From NCBI RefSeq assembly GCF_900116195.1, contig NZ_FOZW01000002.1:496001-560000 (forward strand): a stretch of DNA of 64,000 nt, read 5' to 3'. A model generated the notes under the pieces. The model searched no databases. It saw only the letters and a list, made by a program, of their open reading frames with translations, and was not told where the DNA came from. The DNA is from Alloyangia pacifica (lineage in GTDB: Bacteria; Pseudomonadota; Alphaproteobacteria; Rhodobacterales; Rhodobacteraceae). Below, one piece after another: positions 17,403 through 26,050 of this stretch (positions are counted from its first letter, which is position 1; every line of letters starts with the position of its first letter). Both the position numbers and the translations under genes were made by a program.

Positions 17403-18328
17403 CCCTGACCGGCAAGGATCTTCGCGGCATCACCGTTGCCACCGTGCTGCCTTTCGACGAGGCGGGCGTGATCGACTGGGATGGCTATTCCACCGTGCTC
17501 GACCATTGCGCCAAGCCCGAGACGACCGATTGCGTCTTCGTCAACGGCCATGCGGGCGAGGCCACCGCGCTCACCGACGCCGAGAAGGTCGAGGTGATCA
17601 AGCGCACCCGCGACCAGATCCACAAGGACCAGCCGCTGCTCGCAGGCATCGTGCCTACGGGCATCCCCGACGCGCTGCGTCAGGCCGAGATGCTGCGCGA
17701 GGCGGGCGCCGATGTCGCCGTGATCTTCCCGCCCGAGGCGCTTGGCGGCGGCAATGCCAACACGTCGGCGGCGGTGAAGATGTATGAGCTTCTGGCGCGC
17801 GAGATCCAGATGCCGCTGTCGCACTTCCAGTTCCCCATCGCGTCAGGCTTCGGCCTCGCGACGCCGGTGTTGGCCGAGATCGCCCAGATCCCCGAGGTCA
17901 TCGCGATCAAGGAAGGCTCGGCGACGCTGCTCGCCTATGACGAGAACCGCCGCGCGGTGAAGGCCGCAGGCCCCGACACCGCGATCCTGCCGTCGAACTT
18001 CCACTGGTTCTTTGCGCAGGTGGCTCTGGGTGGCGACGGTATCCTGTCGGGTCTCGCCAGCCTCGTGCCCGGCCTGCTGGCCGATCTGTGGCAGGCGTCG
18101 GAAGAGATGGATCTTGCCAAGATGCGCGCCGCCAACGACCGGCTCTACCCGGTGGTGCGGGCGATCTACGGCCCCGCGCCGGTGGTGGACATGCACACCC
18201 GCATGAAAGACGGGCTGCAGATGATGGGCGTGATCAAGAACGCCGCGCCGCGTCTGCCGCTGCTGCCGCAGTCCGAGGCCGTTCGCGAGGGCGTGCGCAA
18301 GGCGCTGATCGCGGCCGAGGTGCTGTGA
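17399..18328 (+). CDS. DHDPS-family lyase/aldolase lacking the catalytic Tyr
   Basis: A 309-residue protein of the dihydrodipicolinate synthase/N-acetylneuraminate lyase superfamily. The Schiff-base lysine is clear (VIAIKEGSA, Lys171). However, the conserved Tyr of YNxP is Phe143 (SHFQFP), and the GTTGE carboxylate loop is GHAGE. It is therefore not a DapA and probably uses a non-standard keto acid or lacks the usual proton relay. Coupled by ATGA to the MaoC gene before it and by TGATG to a paralogue after it. Likely a pyruvate-releasing or retro-aldol step in the operon's pathway. Confidence 0.85.
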   Translation: MTLTGKDLRGITVATVLPFDEAGVIDWDGYSTVLDHCAKPETTDCVFVNGHAGEATALTDAEKVEVIKRTRDQIHKDQPLLAGIVPTGIPDALRQAEMLREAGADVAVIFPPEALGGGNANTSAAVKMYELLAREIQMPLSHFQFPIASGFGLATPVLAEIAQIPEVIAIKEGSATLLAYDENRRAVKAAGPDTAILPSNFHWFFAQVALGGDGILSGLASLVPGLLADLWQASEEMDLAKMRAANDRLYPVVRAIYGPAPVVDMHTRMKDGLQMMGVIKNAAPRLPLLPQSEAVREGVRKALIAAEVL

Positions 18329-19251
18329 TGAGTGCGGCGCTGCACGGCGGTCTTTACGCGGCGACGATCTGCCCGATGACCGAGGAGGGCGCGCTCGACC
18401 GCGCCAGCCTCGAACGGCACTTCGAGACCGTGCTGTCCGACCCGGGGCAGGCGGGCCTGCTGCTCAACGGCCACGCGGGCGAGGGGATCTTCATGACCCG
18501 CGCCGAGCAGGCCGAGGTGGTGCGCATCGCCCGCGAGGTGGCGGGCAAGCGCCGCATCCTCGCGGCGGTGAGCGCCGAGAGCACCGCCGTGGCCGCCGCC
18601 GACGCCCAGGTGGCGATGAAGGCCGGGGCCGATGCAGTGATGGTCTTCGCGCCCTTCTCCTGGGCGCTCGGGGCCGACCCGCGTGCCATCGTCGCGCATC
18701 ACCGCGGCATCGCCGAGGCGACCGGCGCGCCGGTCTACCTGTTCCAGGGCTCCGTGGGCTCGTTTCGCCTCGCCTATACCCCGGATGTGCTGCGCCGGCT
18801 GCTCGAGATCGAAGCCGTCGTCGGCATCAAGGAAGGCAGCTGGGAGACCAAGGCCTACGAGGTCACCCGCCGCATTGCGCGCGAGATGCGTCCCGACGTA
18901 GCCGTCATGGCATCGGGCGACGAGCACCTCTTCCCATGTTTCCTGCTGGGCAGCGATGGCTCGGCGGTCAGCCTCTCGGCGATCCTGCCCGAGCTGATCA
19001 CCGCGCTCGACACCCATGTCCGTGCCGGCGAGATCGACGAGGCGCGGGTGATCCACGAGGCGCTCTTCGACTTCGCCAAGCTGGTCTACGCCGCGCCCGG
19101 TCATCTTGCGGCCGCGCGCCTCAAGGCCTGCCTTGCCGAACTTGGACGGATCGACAGCCCCGCCTGCCGCGCGCCGACCCCCCGTATCGAGCAGGGCGAG
19201 CTTGACGCCCTGATGACCGCCCTTCGCCCCTGCCTGGAGCTGACCCTGTGA
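18328..19251 (+). CDS. DHDPS-family lyase/aldolase, paralogue of the preceding gene
   Basis: A 307-residue DHDPS-superfamily protein with Schiff-base Lys168 (VVGIKEGSW) and the same two departures as its neighbour: GHAGE for GTTGE, and Phe139 (YLFQG) for the catalytic Tyr. The genes share one base (TGATG). The pair probably arose by duplication within one subfamily and may form a heteromeric enzyme or catalyse successive steps. Function within the operon is unknown. Confidence 0.85.
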   Translation: MSAALHGGLYAATICPMTEEGALDRASLERHFETVLSDPGQAGLLLNGHAGEGIFMTRAEQAEVVRIAREVAGKRRILAAVSAESTAVAAADAQVAMKAGADAVMVFAPFSWALGADPRAIVAHHRGIAEATGAPVYLFQGSVGSFRLAYTPDVLRRLLEIEAVVGIKEGSWETKAYEVTRRIAREMRPDVAVMASGDEHLFPCFLLGSDGSAVSLSAILPELITALDTHVRAGEIDEARVIHEALFDFAKLVYAAPGHLAAARLKACLAELGRIDSPACRAPTPRIEQGELDALMTALRPCLELTL

Positions 19252-19535
19252 CCAACCCGCAAACCCATATCGTCTTTGTCGACATCGACCCCGAGCACGA
19301 GGCCGCCTTCGACGACTGGTACGTGAACACCCACCTTCCCGATATCCTTGCTTGCCCCGGCTGGCTGGATGCGCGCCGCGAGAAATGCCTTGAAGGCGGC
19401 CCGCGCCACGTGGCGATCTACACGATCACCGGACCGGAAGCCTATGAAACGCCCGAGTTCAATGCTATCAAGGGCTTCGGGCCGTTCAGCGACAAGGTGC
19501 GGAACTTTCACCGCATCCGCCTGACACAGAGCTGA
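19248..19535 (+). CDS. small EthD-like alpha/beta-barrel protein
   Basis: A 95-residue protein starting at a GTG that overlaps the previous stop (GTGA). The sequence VDIDPEHEAAFDDWYVNTHLPDIL followed by a conserved AIYTI strand and a Phe/Pro-rich end matches dimeric alpha-beta barrel (EthD-like) proteins, which often act as small isomerases, lactone or ring-modifying partners. It is the last gene of the operon. No catalytic residues can be assigned with certainty. Confidence 0.72.
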   Translation: MTNPQTHIVFVDIDPEHEAAFDDWYVNTHLPDILACPGWLDARREKCLEGGPRHVAIYTITGPEAYETPEFNAIKGFGPFSDKVRNFHRIRLTQS

Positions 19536-19600
19536 GCGGCGGTTTGGGACAGGAAAGGGCCGGCAGGACAAGGCCGGTGCAGGGGTATCCGATCGGCGAC

Positions 19601-20530
19601 ATGCTGAATCTCCGGCAGCTCGAGATCCTGCGTGCCGTGGTGCAGTACCGCACCACCGTCGGCGCGGCGGAGCGGCTCGGCATGTCGCAACCTTCGATCT
19701 CCAACACCATCCGTCACATCGAGACGGTGCTCGGCTTTCCGCTCTTCGAGCGGATCAGCAACCGCCTGTCCCCGACCGAAGAGGCGCTGATCCTGCTCGA
19801 GGAATCCGAGCCGCTGTTCATGCTGCGTGACGCGGTGAACCAGCGCGCCGCCGATCTGCGCATGGGGCGGATCGGGCGCATCCGCGTCGCTTCCACCTCC
19901 GAACTCAGCGAGGCGGTACTGCCGCGGGTCATTGCCGACTACGCCAAGGAGCACCCGCGCATCCAGATCTCGCTCGAGACGCGGTTGCTCGACAGCGTAC
20001 TGCAGGTGGTTGAGAATGGTGTCGCCGACGTGGCTTTTGCGCTGGCGCCCTACGAGCGGCAGGCGCTGAACTACGAGCGCGTCGTGGTGCTGCGCGCGGT
20101 GGTGCTCTGCGACGAGAACGATCCGCTGGCCAAGCTCGAGGAAGTCGGGCCGAAGGACCTCGCAGAGCGTCCGATGGTGGGCCCGCAAGTGGCCAACCGG
20201 ATCGGGCTGATGCTGGCCGACAGTTTCCGGGCGCGCGGCATCGACTATCGCCCGAACATCGAGACCCGCTTCATGAATGCCGCCGCGCGCATCGTGCGCG
20301 AGGGCTGGGGCGTGGCGCTGGTCGACGAGCTTTCCGCCTTCACCGCGCTGCGGCCCGGGCTGGTGATCCGGCCCTATGCCGCCGATCTGAGCTTCGAGCT
20401 CTCGGCGGCCCTGCCGAAGACGAAAACCCCCTCGCGGCAGACCCAGCGCTTCATCAAGGCCTTCCGCGAAAGGGTCGAGGCCCGCCTCGCCGAGGTCAGG
20501 GCCGAGAGCCTGCGCCCGCTTCAGGGCTGA
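19601..20530 (+). CDS. LysR-family transcriptional regulator
   Basis: A 309-residue LysR protein with HTH at about 3-60 (LRQLEILRAVVQYRTTVGAAERLGMSQPSISNTI) and a complete two-lobe effector domain. The start at 19601 places the HTH at residue 3; an in-frame ATG at 19544 would add 19 unsupported residues. It is 66 bp after the CoA-transferase operon and in the same direction, so it may be read from it and control it. Its 3' end overlaps the convergent aldolase gene by 10 bp. Confidence 0.88.
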   Translation: MLNLRQLEILRAVVQYRTTVGAAERLGMSQPSISNTIRHIETVLGFPLFERISNRLSPTEEALILLEESEPLFMLRDAVNQRAADLRMGRIGRIRVASTSELSEAVLPRVIADYAKEHPRIQISLETRLLDSVLQVVENGVADVAFALAPYERQALNYERVVVLRAVVLCDENDPLAKLEEVGPKDLAERPMVGPQVANRIGLMLADSFRARGIDYRPNIETRFMNAAARIVREGWGVALVDELSAFTALRPGLVIRPYAADLSFELSAALPKTKTPSRQTQRFIKAFRERVEARLAEVRAESLRPLQG

Positions 20531-21270
20531 TCTTTCCCGCGCAACACTCGCAGCAGGGCCGCGCCACCCTCGGCGATCAGGTTGGTCTCGTTCGTGGCGA
20601 CCAGCGTGCTTGCGCCTAGGGCCAGGCCGTGGCTCTGCACCAGCGCGGGCGGCAGGCCCATGACCCCGAACCCGCAGCCATTGTCATGCGCCGCCCGGGC
20701 AATGCGCTGAAAGGCGGCGAGCACCTCGGGGTGCGCAAGATCCCCGCGCCGTCCGATCCCGTCCGCGAGATCGTTGCTACCGATCATCAGCATGTCGATG
20801 CCCGGCGTCGCGGCGATTTCTTCCACCGCCTCCAGCGCTGCGGCGCTTTCGATCATCGCGATCACCTCGATCTGCCGCTCGGCGGTTCCGGTAAGTTCTG
20901 CGGCGGGCACCACGCGGTAGTCGAGCGCGGGCAGCGGGCCGGGCAGGGCGCGCGCGCCCCGCGGGGCAAAGCGACAGGCGCGGGCGATTTGCGTGGCCTG
21001 CTCGGCGCTGTCCACATGCGGAACGATCACCCCCGTGGCACCGCAGTCGAGCACCCGCGCGATGTCGGGCGAGGAGGGGCCGGTGACCCTGCCGAAGACC
21101 GGCAGTCCCGCGGCGAGACCCGCGGCGGCGGCCTGTCCCAGCTCTCCGAGGCCGAGCGGCCCGTGTTCCATGTCGATCACCGCGAAATCGAATCCCGCCC
21201 CGCGTGCCAGCAGGATTGCCTCGGCGCGACCGAGAAGGCAGAAGGCGAGTCCGAAACGGGGGCTGCACAT
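20521..21270 (-). CDS. HpcH/HpaI-family aldolase
   Basis: A 249-residue class II pyruvate aldolase of the HpcH/HpaI family. Visible features are VIDMEHGPL (catalytic His), RVTG (pyruvate Arg), MIESAAALE and MIGSNDLADGIG (metal-binding Glu and Asp). It would cleave a hydroxy-keto acid to pyruvate (or a related ketoacid) and an aldehyde. An alternative ATG at 21306 adds 12 residues, but it would place one operator motif inside the gene. It diverges from the TRAP operon across a region full of GATCTGAT-like motifs, so the two are probably co-regulated. Confidence 0.88.
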   Translation of the reverse strand: MCSPRFGLAFCLLGRAEAILLARGAGFDFAVIDMEHGPLGLGELGQAAAAGLAAGLPVFGRVTGPSSPDIARVLDCGATGVIVPHVDSAEQATQIARACRFAPRGARALPGPLPALDYRVVPAAELTGTAERQIEVIAMIESAAALEAVEEIAATPGIDMLMIGSNDLADGIGRRGDLAHPEVLAAFQRIARAAHDNGCGFGVMGLPPALVQSHGLALGASTLVATNETNLIAEGGAALLRVLRGKDQP

Positions 21271-21290
21271 GTTTTCATCGTGCTCTATAT

Positions 21291-21363
21291 TTGATCTGAT
21301 ACTCATATTCTGATCGCTTTTTGATCTGTTCGGTTTTGTGTCATCGGCAGGATAGATCAGATT
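21291..21363. promoter_or_regulatory. cluster of GATCTGAT-type operator motifs
   Basis: Four related motifs occur within 73 bp: TGATCTGATA (21292-21301), TTCTGATCG (21308-21316), TTGATCTGTT (21321-21330) and ATAGATCAGATT (21352-21363). The same core makes a perfect 12-bp palindrome at 29421-29432 and recurs at 28955. They sit between the divergent aldolase and TRAP genes. The GntR protein encoded at 26656-27327 is the likely binder. Confidence 0.55.
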
Positions 21364-21535
21364 TTTTCGGAATATTCGGAAATCCGGGGCGTTAAATACT
21401 TCCTATCACGATATTTATAGACCCATAGCTTCACCGGCTCGCTGATGCCGGTAACCTCCTCTCAGAACCGACGACGGCCACGCTGGGTCCGCATTTGGCT
21501 ACCGGCGCACCGTCGAGACAAAAGGAGGTGCGTCC

Positions 21536-22123
21536 ATGCTTGACCGGACGTCCAGCAACAGCGGAGTGACAGCCATGCGCGGCGGTGCGGCCCTCCCGAA
21601 CCTGATCAGATTTCTCCGGCTGTGCCTGACCGCGCTGCGGCGGCTGGTGGACGGGGTGGCACTGCTGCTTCTGGCCTATATGGCCTGCGCCATCGCCGCG
21701 CAGATCATCGGGCGCTACTTCTTCAACTACTCCATCGCCTGGAGCGAAGAGACGGCAACCTTCGCGCAGGTCTGGCTGACGCTGCTCGGGGCCGGGATCG
21801 CCATGCGGTACAACCAGCACGTTGGGGTCGATGTGCTGATCCGCAAGGCGCCGTTGCCGGTGCAGCGCCTGTGTAGCGGCGCGAGCCTGCTGCTGGGGAT
21901 TTGGTTCCTTGGCGTGGTGGTCGTCGGCTCGCTGTCGATGCTGGCGATCGGCTTCATGGTGAAATCCCCGGCGCTGCGCATTCCCATGGCGGTCCCCTAC
22001 ATGGCGCTGCCGGTCGGCTTCGGCTACTTCCTGATCGAATACGCCGTGACGACGCTGCCGAAGGTGATTGATCCGCGCCGGGCCGAGCCCGCGCAGGACT
22101 CCGATGTGGAGGGTGCAGCATGA
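21536..22123 (+). CDS. dctQ: TRAP transporter small permease (DctQ)
   Basis: A 195-residue inner-membrane protein with four predicted helices and the DctQ hallmark FFNYSIAWSEETATFAQVWLTLLGAG. It has a strong ribosome-binding site (AAAAGGAGGTG, 8 bp before the ATG). Its stop overlaps the DctM start by 4 bp. Together with the next two genes it forms a sodium-driven, binding-protein-dependent importer for an organic acid. The gene order Q-M-P is reversed relative to the second local system (P-Q-M at 30433). Confidence 0.9.
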   Translation: MLDRTSSNSGVTAMRGGAALPNLIRFLRLCLTALRRLVDGVALLLLAYMACAIAAQIIGRYFFNYSIAWSEETATFAQVWLTLLGAGIAMRYNQHVGVDVLIRKAPLPVQRLCSGASLLLGIWFLGVVVVGSLSMLAIGFMVKSPALRIPMAVPYMALPVGFGYFLIEYAVTTLPKVIDPRRAEPAQDSDVEGAA

Positions 22124-23397
22124 TCTGGGCAGGCGGCGGCTTTCTCGTTCTTCTCATCTCGGGCACGCCCATCGTTCTGGCGCTCGGCATCGCGGCTCTG
22201 CTGGCGATCGAGCTGACCACCACCGCGCCGATCTCGATCGTGGCGCAGCGGGTCTACGGCGGGATCAGTTCCTTCACGCTGATGGCGATCCCCTTCTTCG
22301 TGGCCTCGGGGCTGCTGATGGAAGCGGGCGGCATCGCGCGGCGCTTCGTCAACCTCGCCAGCGCGCTGGTCGGCTGGATCACCGGCTCGCTCTACATGGT
22401 CTCCATCGTCACCGGCACCGGCCTCGCGGCGATCTCGGGTTCGGGGTCGGCGGACACGGCGGCGATTAGCGCGGTGATGACGCCGGAGATGCGCAAGCGG
22501 CGCTACGATATCGATCTGGCCTCGGCGGTGATCGCCGCCTCGGGCTCGCTCGCCTCGATCATCCCGCCGTCGATCGTGATGATCGTCATTGCCATCACCT
22601 CGAACCAGTCGATTGGCGCCATGTTCCTTGGTGGCATCGTGCCGGGGCTGCTGGTGATGACCGGGCTGATGGTCGGCTGCTGGCTTTACGCCAAGCGCGG
22701 CGGTGACGCCTACCGCGACCAGGAGGCATTCACCCTCGAGCGTCTGCGCAAGGGGTTCATCGATGCGGCTCCCGGCCTGCTGGTGCCCATCGTGATCATC
22801 GGCGGCATCGTCGGCGGCATCTTCACCGCCACGGAGGCGGCCTGCGTGGCGCTCTTCACCACGCTGATCGTGACCATGTTCATCTACCGCGAGCTGAAGC
22901 CACGCGACCTGCCGCGCATCCTTCTCAAGGCGATCAGCCTCTCGGCCACGGTGCTGATCATCATCGCCACCGCCTCGGTCTTCACCTGGATCATCGCGAC
23001 TCAGGGCTTCCCGGCGATGCTCAAGGACTGGCTCACCGGGGTGACCGACAATCCGATCGTCTTCCTGCTGATCGTCAACCTGCTGCTGCTCGTCGTCGGC
23101 ATGTTCATGGAGAGCATCTCGGCGGTGCTGATCCTGCTGCCGATCCTGCTGCCGATGGCCTCGAGCTACGGGATCAACCCGGTGCAGTTCGGGGTGATCA
23201 CCGCGCTGAACCTGTCGATCGGGCTGATCACGCCGCCCTACGGCATCTGCCTCTACGTCGCCTCGACCGTGGCCGGGCGGCGCATCGAGCAGGTCTCGCG
23301 CAAGGTCTGGCTGCCGCTCGGCTGCATGCTTGTGGCGCTGATGCTGGTCACATTCGTGCCCGCGATTTCCCTCTGGCTTCCCTCGGTCCTGCTGTGA
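22120..23397 (+). CDS. dctM: TRAP transporter large permease (DctM)
   Basis: A 425-residue integral membrane protein with about 12 helices. Family motifs are the NSFTLMAIPFF-like segment (SSFTLMAIPFFVASGLLMEAGGIARR), GSGSADTAAISAVMTPEMRKRRYD, IPPSIVMIVIA and LITPPYGICLYV. It forms the transport channel with DctQ. Coupled to dctQ by an ATGA overlap and followed 47 bp later by dctP. Confidence 0.93.
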   Translation: MIWAGGGFLVLLISGTPIVLALGIAALLAIELTTTAPISIVAQRVYGGISSFTLMAIPFFVASGLLMEAGGIARRFVNLASALVGWITGSLYMVSIVTGTGLAAISGSGSADTAAISAVMTPEMRKRRYDIDLASAVIAASGSLASIIPPSIVMIVIAITSNQSIGAMFLGGIVPGLLVMTGLMVGCWLYAKRGGDAYRDQEAFTLERLRKGFIDAAPGLLVPIVIIGGIVGGIFTATEAACVALFTTLIVTMFIYRELKPRDLPRILLKAISLSATVLIIIATASVFTWIIATQGFPAMLKDWLTGVTDNPIVFLLIVNLLLLVVGMFMESISAVLILLPILLPMASSYGINPVQFGVITALNLSIGLITPPYGICLYVASTVAGRRIEQVSRKVWLPLGCMLVALMLVTFVPAISLWLPSVLL

Positions 23398-23444
23398 CCG
23401 GGGCGGCCAGTTCCTTCTCCCAAACCAAGAAAGAGAAAAGACAG

Positions 23445-24407
23445 ATGTCCAACAGGGTTCTCACCACCATCGCCGCGCTGGCCGCTCTTGCCGCCGCCCC
23501 GGCCTTCGCCGCCGACTACACCTTCAAGGTCGCCCACACCAACGCCGCGGGCGAGGTGCAGGACATGGGCCTGCAGAAGATGAAGGAACTCCTCGAAGCC
23601 AAGACAGATGGCGCCGCCACACTGGAAATCTACGCCGGCGGCCAGCTCGGCGACGAGCAGCAGACCGTCGAAGGCGTGATGCTCGGCTCGCTCGACATGG
23701 GCATGACCTCGAACGCCATGCTCTCGAACTATGTCGAGGACTACAAGGTCTTCGACCTGCCGTTCCTCTTCCCCACGATCCCCGCGCTTGGCGAAAAGGT
23801 CGACGCGAACTGGGACATGATGGAAGCGTCGGCCAACGGTTCGGGCTTCCAACTGCTCGCGGTCTTCTCCTCGGGCATCCGCCACCTGATGACCTCGAAG
23901 CCGGTCGAGAGCATCGATGACCTCGCGGGCATGAAGATCCGCACCATGCAGAACCCGGTGCACGTCGAGGCCTTCCGCGCCTATGGCGCCAACCCCACGC
24001 CGATGTCCTACTCGGAGCTCTACGGCGCGCTGCAGTCGGGCGTGGTCGACGGTGCCGAGGGTGCCTCGACCGGCTATGACGGCATGAAGTTCTACGAGGT
24101 CGCCCCCGACTTCGCGCTGGTCGGCTGGCTCAACATGACAGCGCCGGTGACCATGAAGAAGGACACCTTCGACGCGCTGCCCGCCGAGGTCCAGACCGCG
24201 TTGATGGAAGCCGGCTCGGAAGCCGCCGCATGGCAGCGCCAGTACGTCGTCGACCAGGAGCAGCCGCTGCTCGACAGCTTCAAGGAGCACGGCGTGAACA
24301 TCACCACGCCCGATACCGCGCCCTTCATCGAAGCCTCGCAGCCGCTTTACGAAAGCCAGCTTACGACTGAAGGTCAGAAAGCCCTCTTCGAGGCGCTGAC
24401 CAAGTAA
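23445..24407 (+). CDS. dctP: TRAP transporter substrate-binding protein (DctP)
   Basis: A 320-residue periplasmic binding protein with a Sec signal peptide cleaved after AFA (about residue 22). The ligand-carboxylate Arg lies in GMKIRTMQNPVHVEAFRAYGANPTPMSYSELYGALQSGVVDGAEG, the most conserved region of DctP proteins. It is similar in motif and length to the DctP at 30433. The adjacent hydantoinase suggests a cyclic amide or its hydrolysis product as ligand, but this is inference. Confidence 0.92.
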   Translation: MSNRVLTTIAALAALAAAPAFAADYTFKVAHTNAAGEVQDMGLQKMKELLEAKTDGAATLEIYAGGQLGDEQQTVEGVMLGSLDMGMTSNAMLSNYVEDYKVFDLPFLFPTIPALGEKVDANWDMMEASANGSGFQLLAVFSSGIRHLMTSKPVESIDDLAGMKIRTMQNPVHVEAFRAYGANPTPMSYSELYGALQSGVVDGAEGASTGYDGMKFYEVAPDFALVGWLNMTAPVTMKKDTFDALPAEVQTALMEAGSEAAAWQRQYVVDQEQPLLDSFKEHGVNITTPDTAPFIEASQPLYESQLTTEGQKALFEALTK

Positions 24408-24414
24408 GCAGGCC

Positions 24415-24456
24415 CCGGACCCGCGGCGTCTCCCTCCCTATCCGCCGCGGGTCCGG
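24415..24456 (+). terminator. stem-loop after dctP
   Basis: A 14-bp perfect stem (24415-24428 with 24443-24456) closes a 14-nt pyrimidine loop and is followed by TTTGAATTT. It could terminate or partly attenuate the TRAP transcript before the hydantoinase gene, whose start is 38 bp downstream, and protect the dctP message. Confidence 0.65.
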
Positions 24457-24494
24457 TTTGAATTTCAGGCCGGACGTCCAGGAAAGACCAAAGA

Positions 24495-25904
24495 ATGCTC
24501 GATACCGTCATCCGCAACGCCGAGATCGTCACCGCCGCCGACCGCATCCGTGCCGAGATCGGCATCAGGGACGGGCGCATCGTCACCATCGCCGAGGATG
24601 TCGGCCCCGCGCGCGAGGAAATCGATGCTGCGGGGCTTCTGGCGCTTCCGGGGGGCATCGACGCCCATGTGCATCTCGAGCAGCCGCAGGGCGGCGGCGT
24701 GGTCATGGCCGACGGTTTCGAGAGCGGCACGCGATCGGCCGCGGCGGGTGGCAACACTACGGTCATGCCCTTTGCGCTTCAGCAGAAGGGCCAGTCGCTG
24801 CGCGAGGCGGTGCAGGCCTATCACGAGGCGGCCGATGGCAAGTGCTTCGTCGATACCTCCTTCCACCTGATCATCACCGACCCGACGCCGCAGGTGCTGG
24901 GGCAGGAACTGCCGGCTCTGGTGAAGGCGGGCTACACCTCCTTCAAGGTCTTCATGACCTATGACGACATGGTGCTGAACGACGCGCAACTGCTCGACGT
25001 CTTCGACGTGGCACGGCGCGAGAAGGCCATGGTCATGGTCCATGCCGAGGGCTACGACGCTATCCGCTACATGGCCAAGCGGCTGGAAGAGGCGGGAAAG
25101 ACCGCGCCCTACTACCACGCAGAGAGCCGGCCGCAGTCGGTCGAGCGCGAGGCCACCCACCGCGCTATCTCTCATGCCGAGCTTACCGACGTGCCGATCA
25201 CCATCGTGCACGTCTCGGGGCGCGATCCGATGGAGCAGATCCAATGGGCCAAGCGCCGCGGCATGAACATCTGGGCCGAGACTTGTCCGCAGTACATCAC
25301 GCTGACCTCCGATGACCTCAAGGGGCTCAACATGGATTTCGAGGGGGCCAAGTATGTCTGCTCCCCGCCGCCGCGCGATCTCGACAGCCAGAAGGCGATC
25401 TGGGAGGGGCTGCGCGACGGCACCTTCGACATCTTCTCGTCCGACCATTGCCCGTTCCGCTTCGAGGACGACAAGGGCAAGGACGCGCCCGGCGCGCGCA
25501 CCTCGTTCCGCTGGGTGCCGAACGGCATCCCCGGCATCGAGACACGGCTTCCCATTCTCTTCTCCGAGGGGGTTTCCAAGGGCCGGATCCCGATCGAGCG
25601 TTTTGTCGCGCTGACCGCCACCAACCCCGCCAAGCTCTTCGGCCTCTACCCGCGCAAGGGCACCATCGCGGTGGGCGCGGATGCCGACATCACGCTTTGG
25701 GACCCGGCGCGCGAAGTAACGATCTCGCAATCTCTCATGCACCACGACTGCGACTATACCCCGTTCGAGGGGCTGGAGGTGACGGGCTGGCCGGTCCGCA
25801 CCATCTTGCGCGGCAGGACGATCTTCGAGAATGGCGAGGTCACCGGCTCGCGTGACGCGGGCGTCTACCTCGAGCGCGGCACCAGTCAGGCCTTCGGCGC
25901 CTGA
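24495..25904 (+). CDS. dihydropyrimidinase/hydantoinase-family amidohydrolase
   Basis: A 469-residue cyclic amidohydrolase. Metal ligands of the D-hydantoinase type are all visible: His58 and His60 (GIDAHVHLE), carboxylatable Lys151 (TSFKVFMTY), His183 (MVHAEG), His239 (VHVSG) and the Asp in SSDHCPF at about 315. The stereo-loop Tyr156 is also present. It would open hydantoin, dihydropyrimidine or another cyclic imide/amide ring. Directly downstream of a TRAP importer. No carbamoylase of the HyuC type lies next to it, so the real substrate may not be a hydantoin. Confidence 0.9.
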   Translation: MLDTVIRNAEIVTAADRIRAEIGIRDGRIVTIAEDVGPAREEIDAAGLLALPGGIDAHVHLEQPQGGGVVMADGFESGTRSAAAGGNTTVMPFALQQKGQSLREAVQAYHEAADGKCFVDTSFHLIITDPTPQVLGQELPALVKAGYTSFKVFMTYDDMVLNDAQLLDVFDVARREKAMVMVHAEGYDAIRYMAKRLEEAGKTAPYYHAESRPQSVEREATHRAISHAELTDVPITIVHVSGRDPMEQIQWAKRRGMNIWAETCPQYITLTSDDLKGLNMDFEGAKYVCSPPPRDLDSQKAIWEGLRDGTFDIFSSDHCPFRFEDDKGKDAPGARTSFRWVPNGIPGIETRLPILFSEGVSKGRIPIERFVALTATNPAKLFGLYPRKGTIAVGADADITLWDPAREVTISQSLMHHDCDYTPFEGLEVTGWPVRTILRGRTIFENGEVTGSRDAGVYLERGTSQAFGA

Positions 25905-26017
25905 CAGTCGCACCGTCCCTCTGCGTCCCGATCAAGGCACAGCGGGGCGCATAACGCCGCGCCTCCGTGTCCGCTCCGCGGCGAGGGAGTGTGATTGTCG
26001 AGGCGCATCAGGGTCTT

Positions 26018-26037
26018 GGCAGGCCGCATGGCCTGCC
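26018..26037 (+). promoter_or_regulatory. stem-loop in the leader of the PIN-like RNase gene
   Basis: A perfect 8-bp stem GGCAGGCC/GGCCTGCC with a GCAT loop ends 13 nt before the RNase start codon, where it would mask the ribosome-binding region. It could control translation or be a processing site. The structure is seen directly; function is unknown. Confidence 0.4.
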
Positions 26038-26050
26038 GTAGCGTTGCGCC

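Noticed and set aside
17399-19251. Reading the tandem DHDPS genes as lysine-biosynthetic dapA
   Set aside because: Both lack the catalytic Tyr and GTTGE loop and lie in a CoA-transferase operon.
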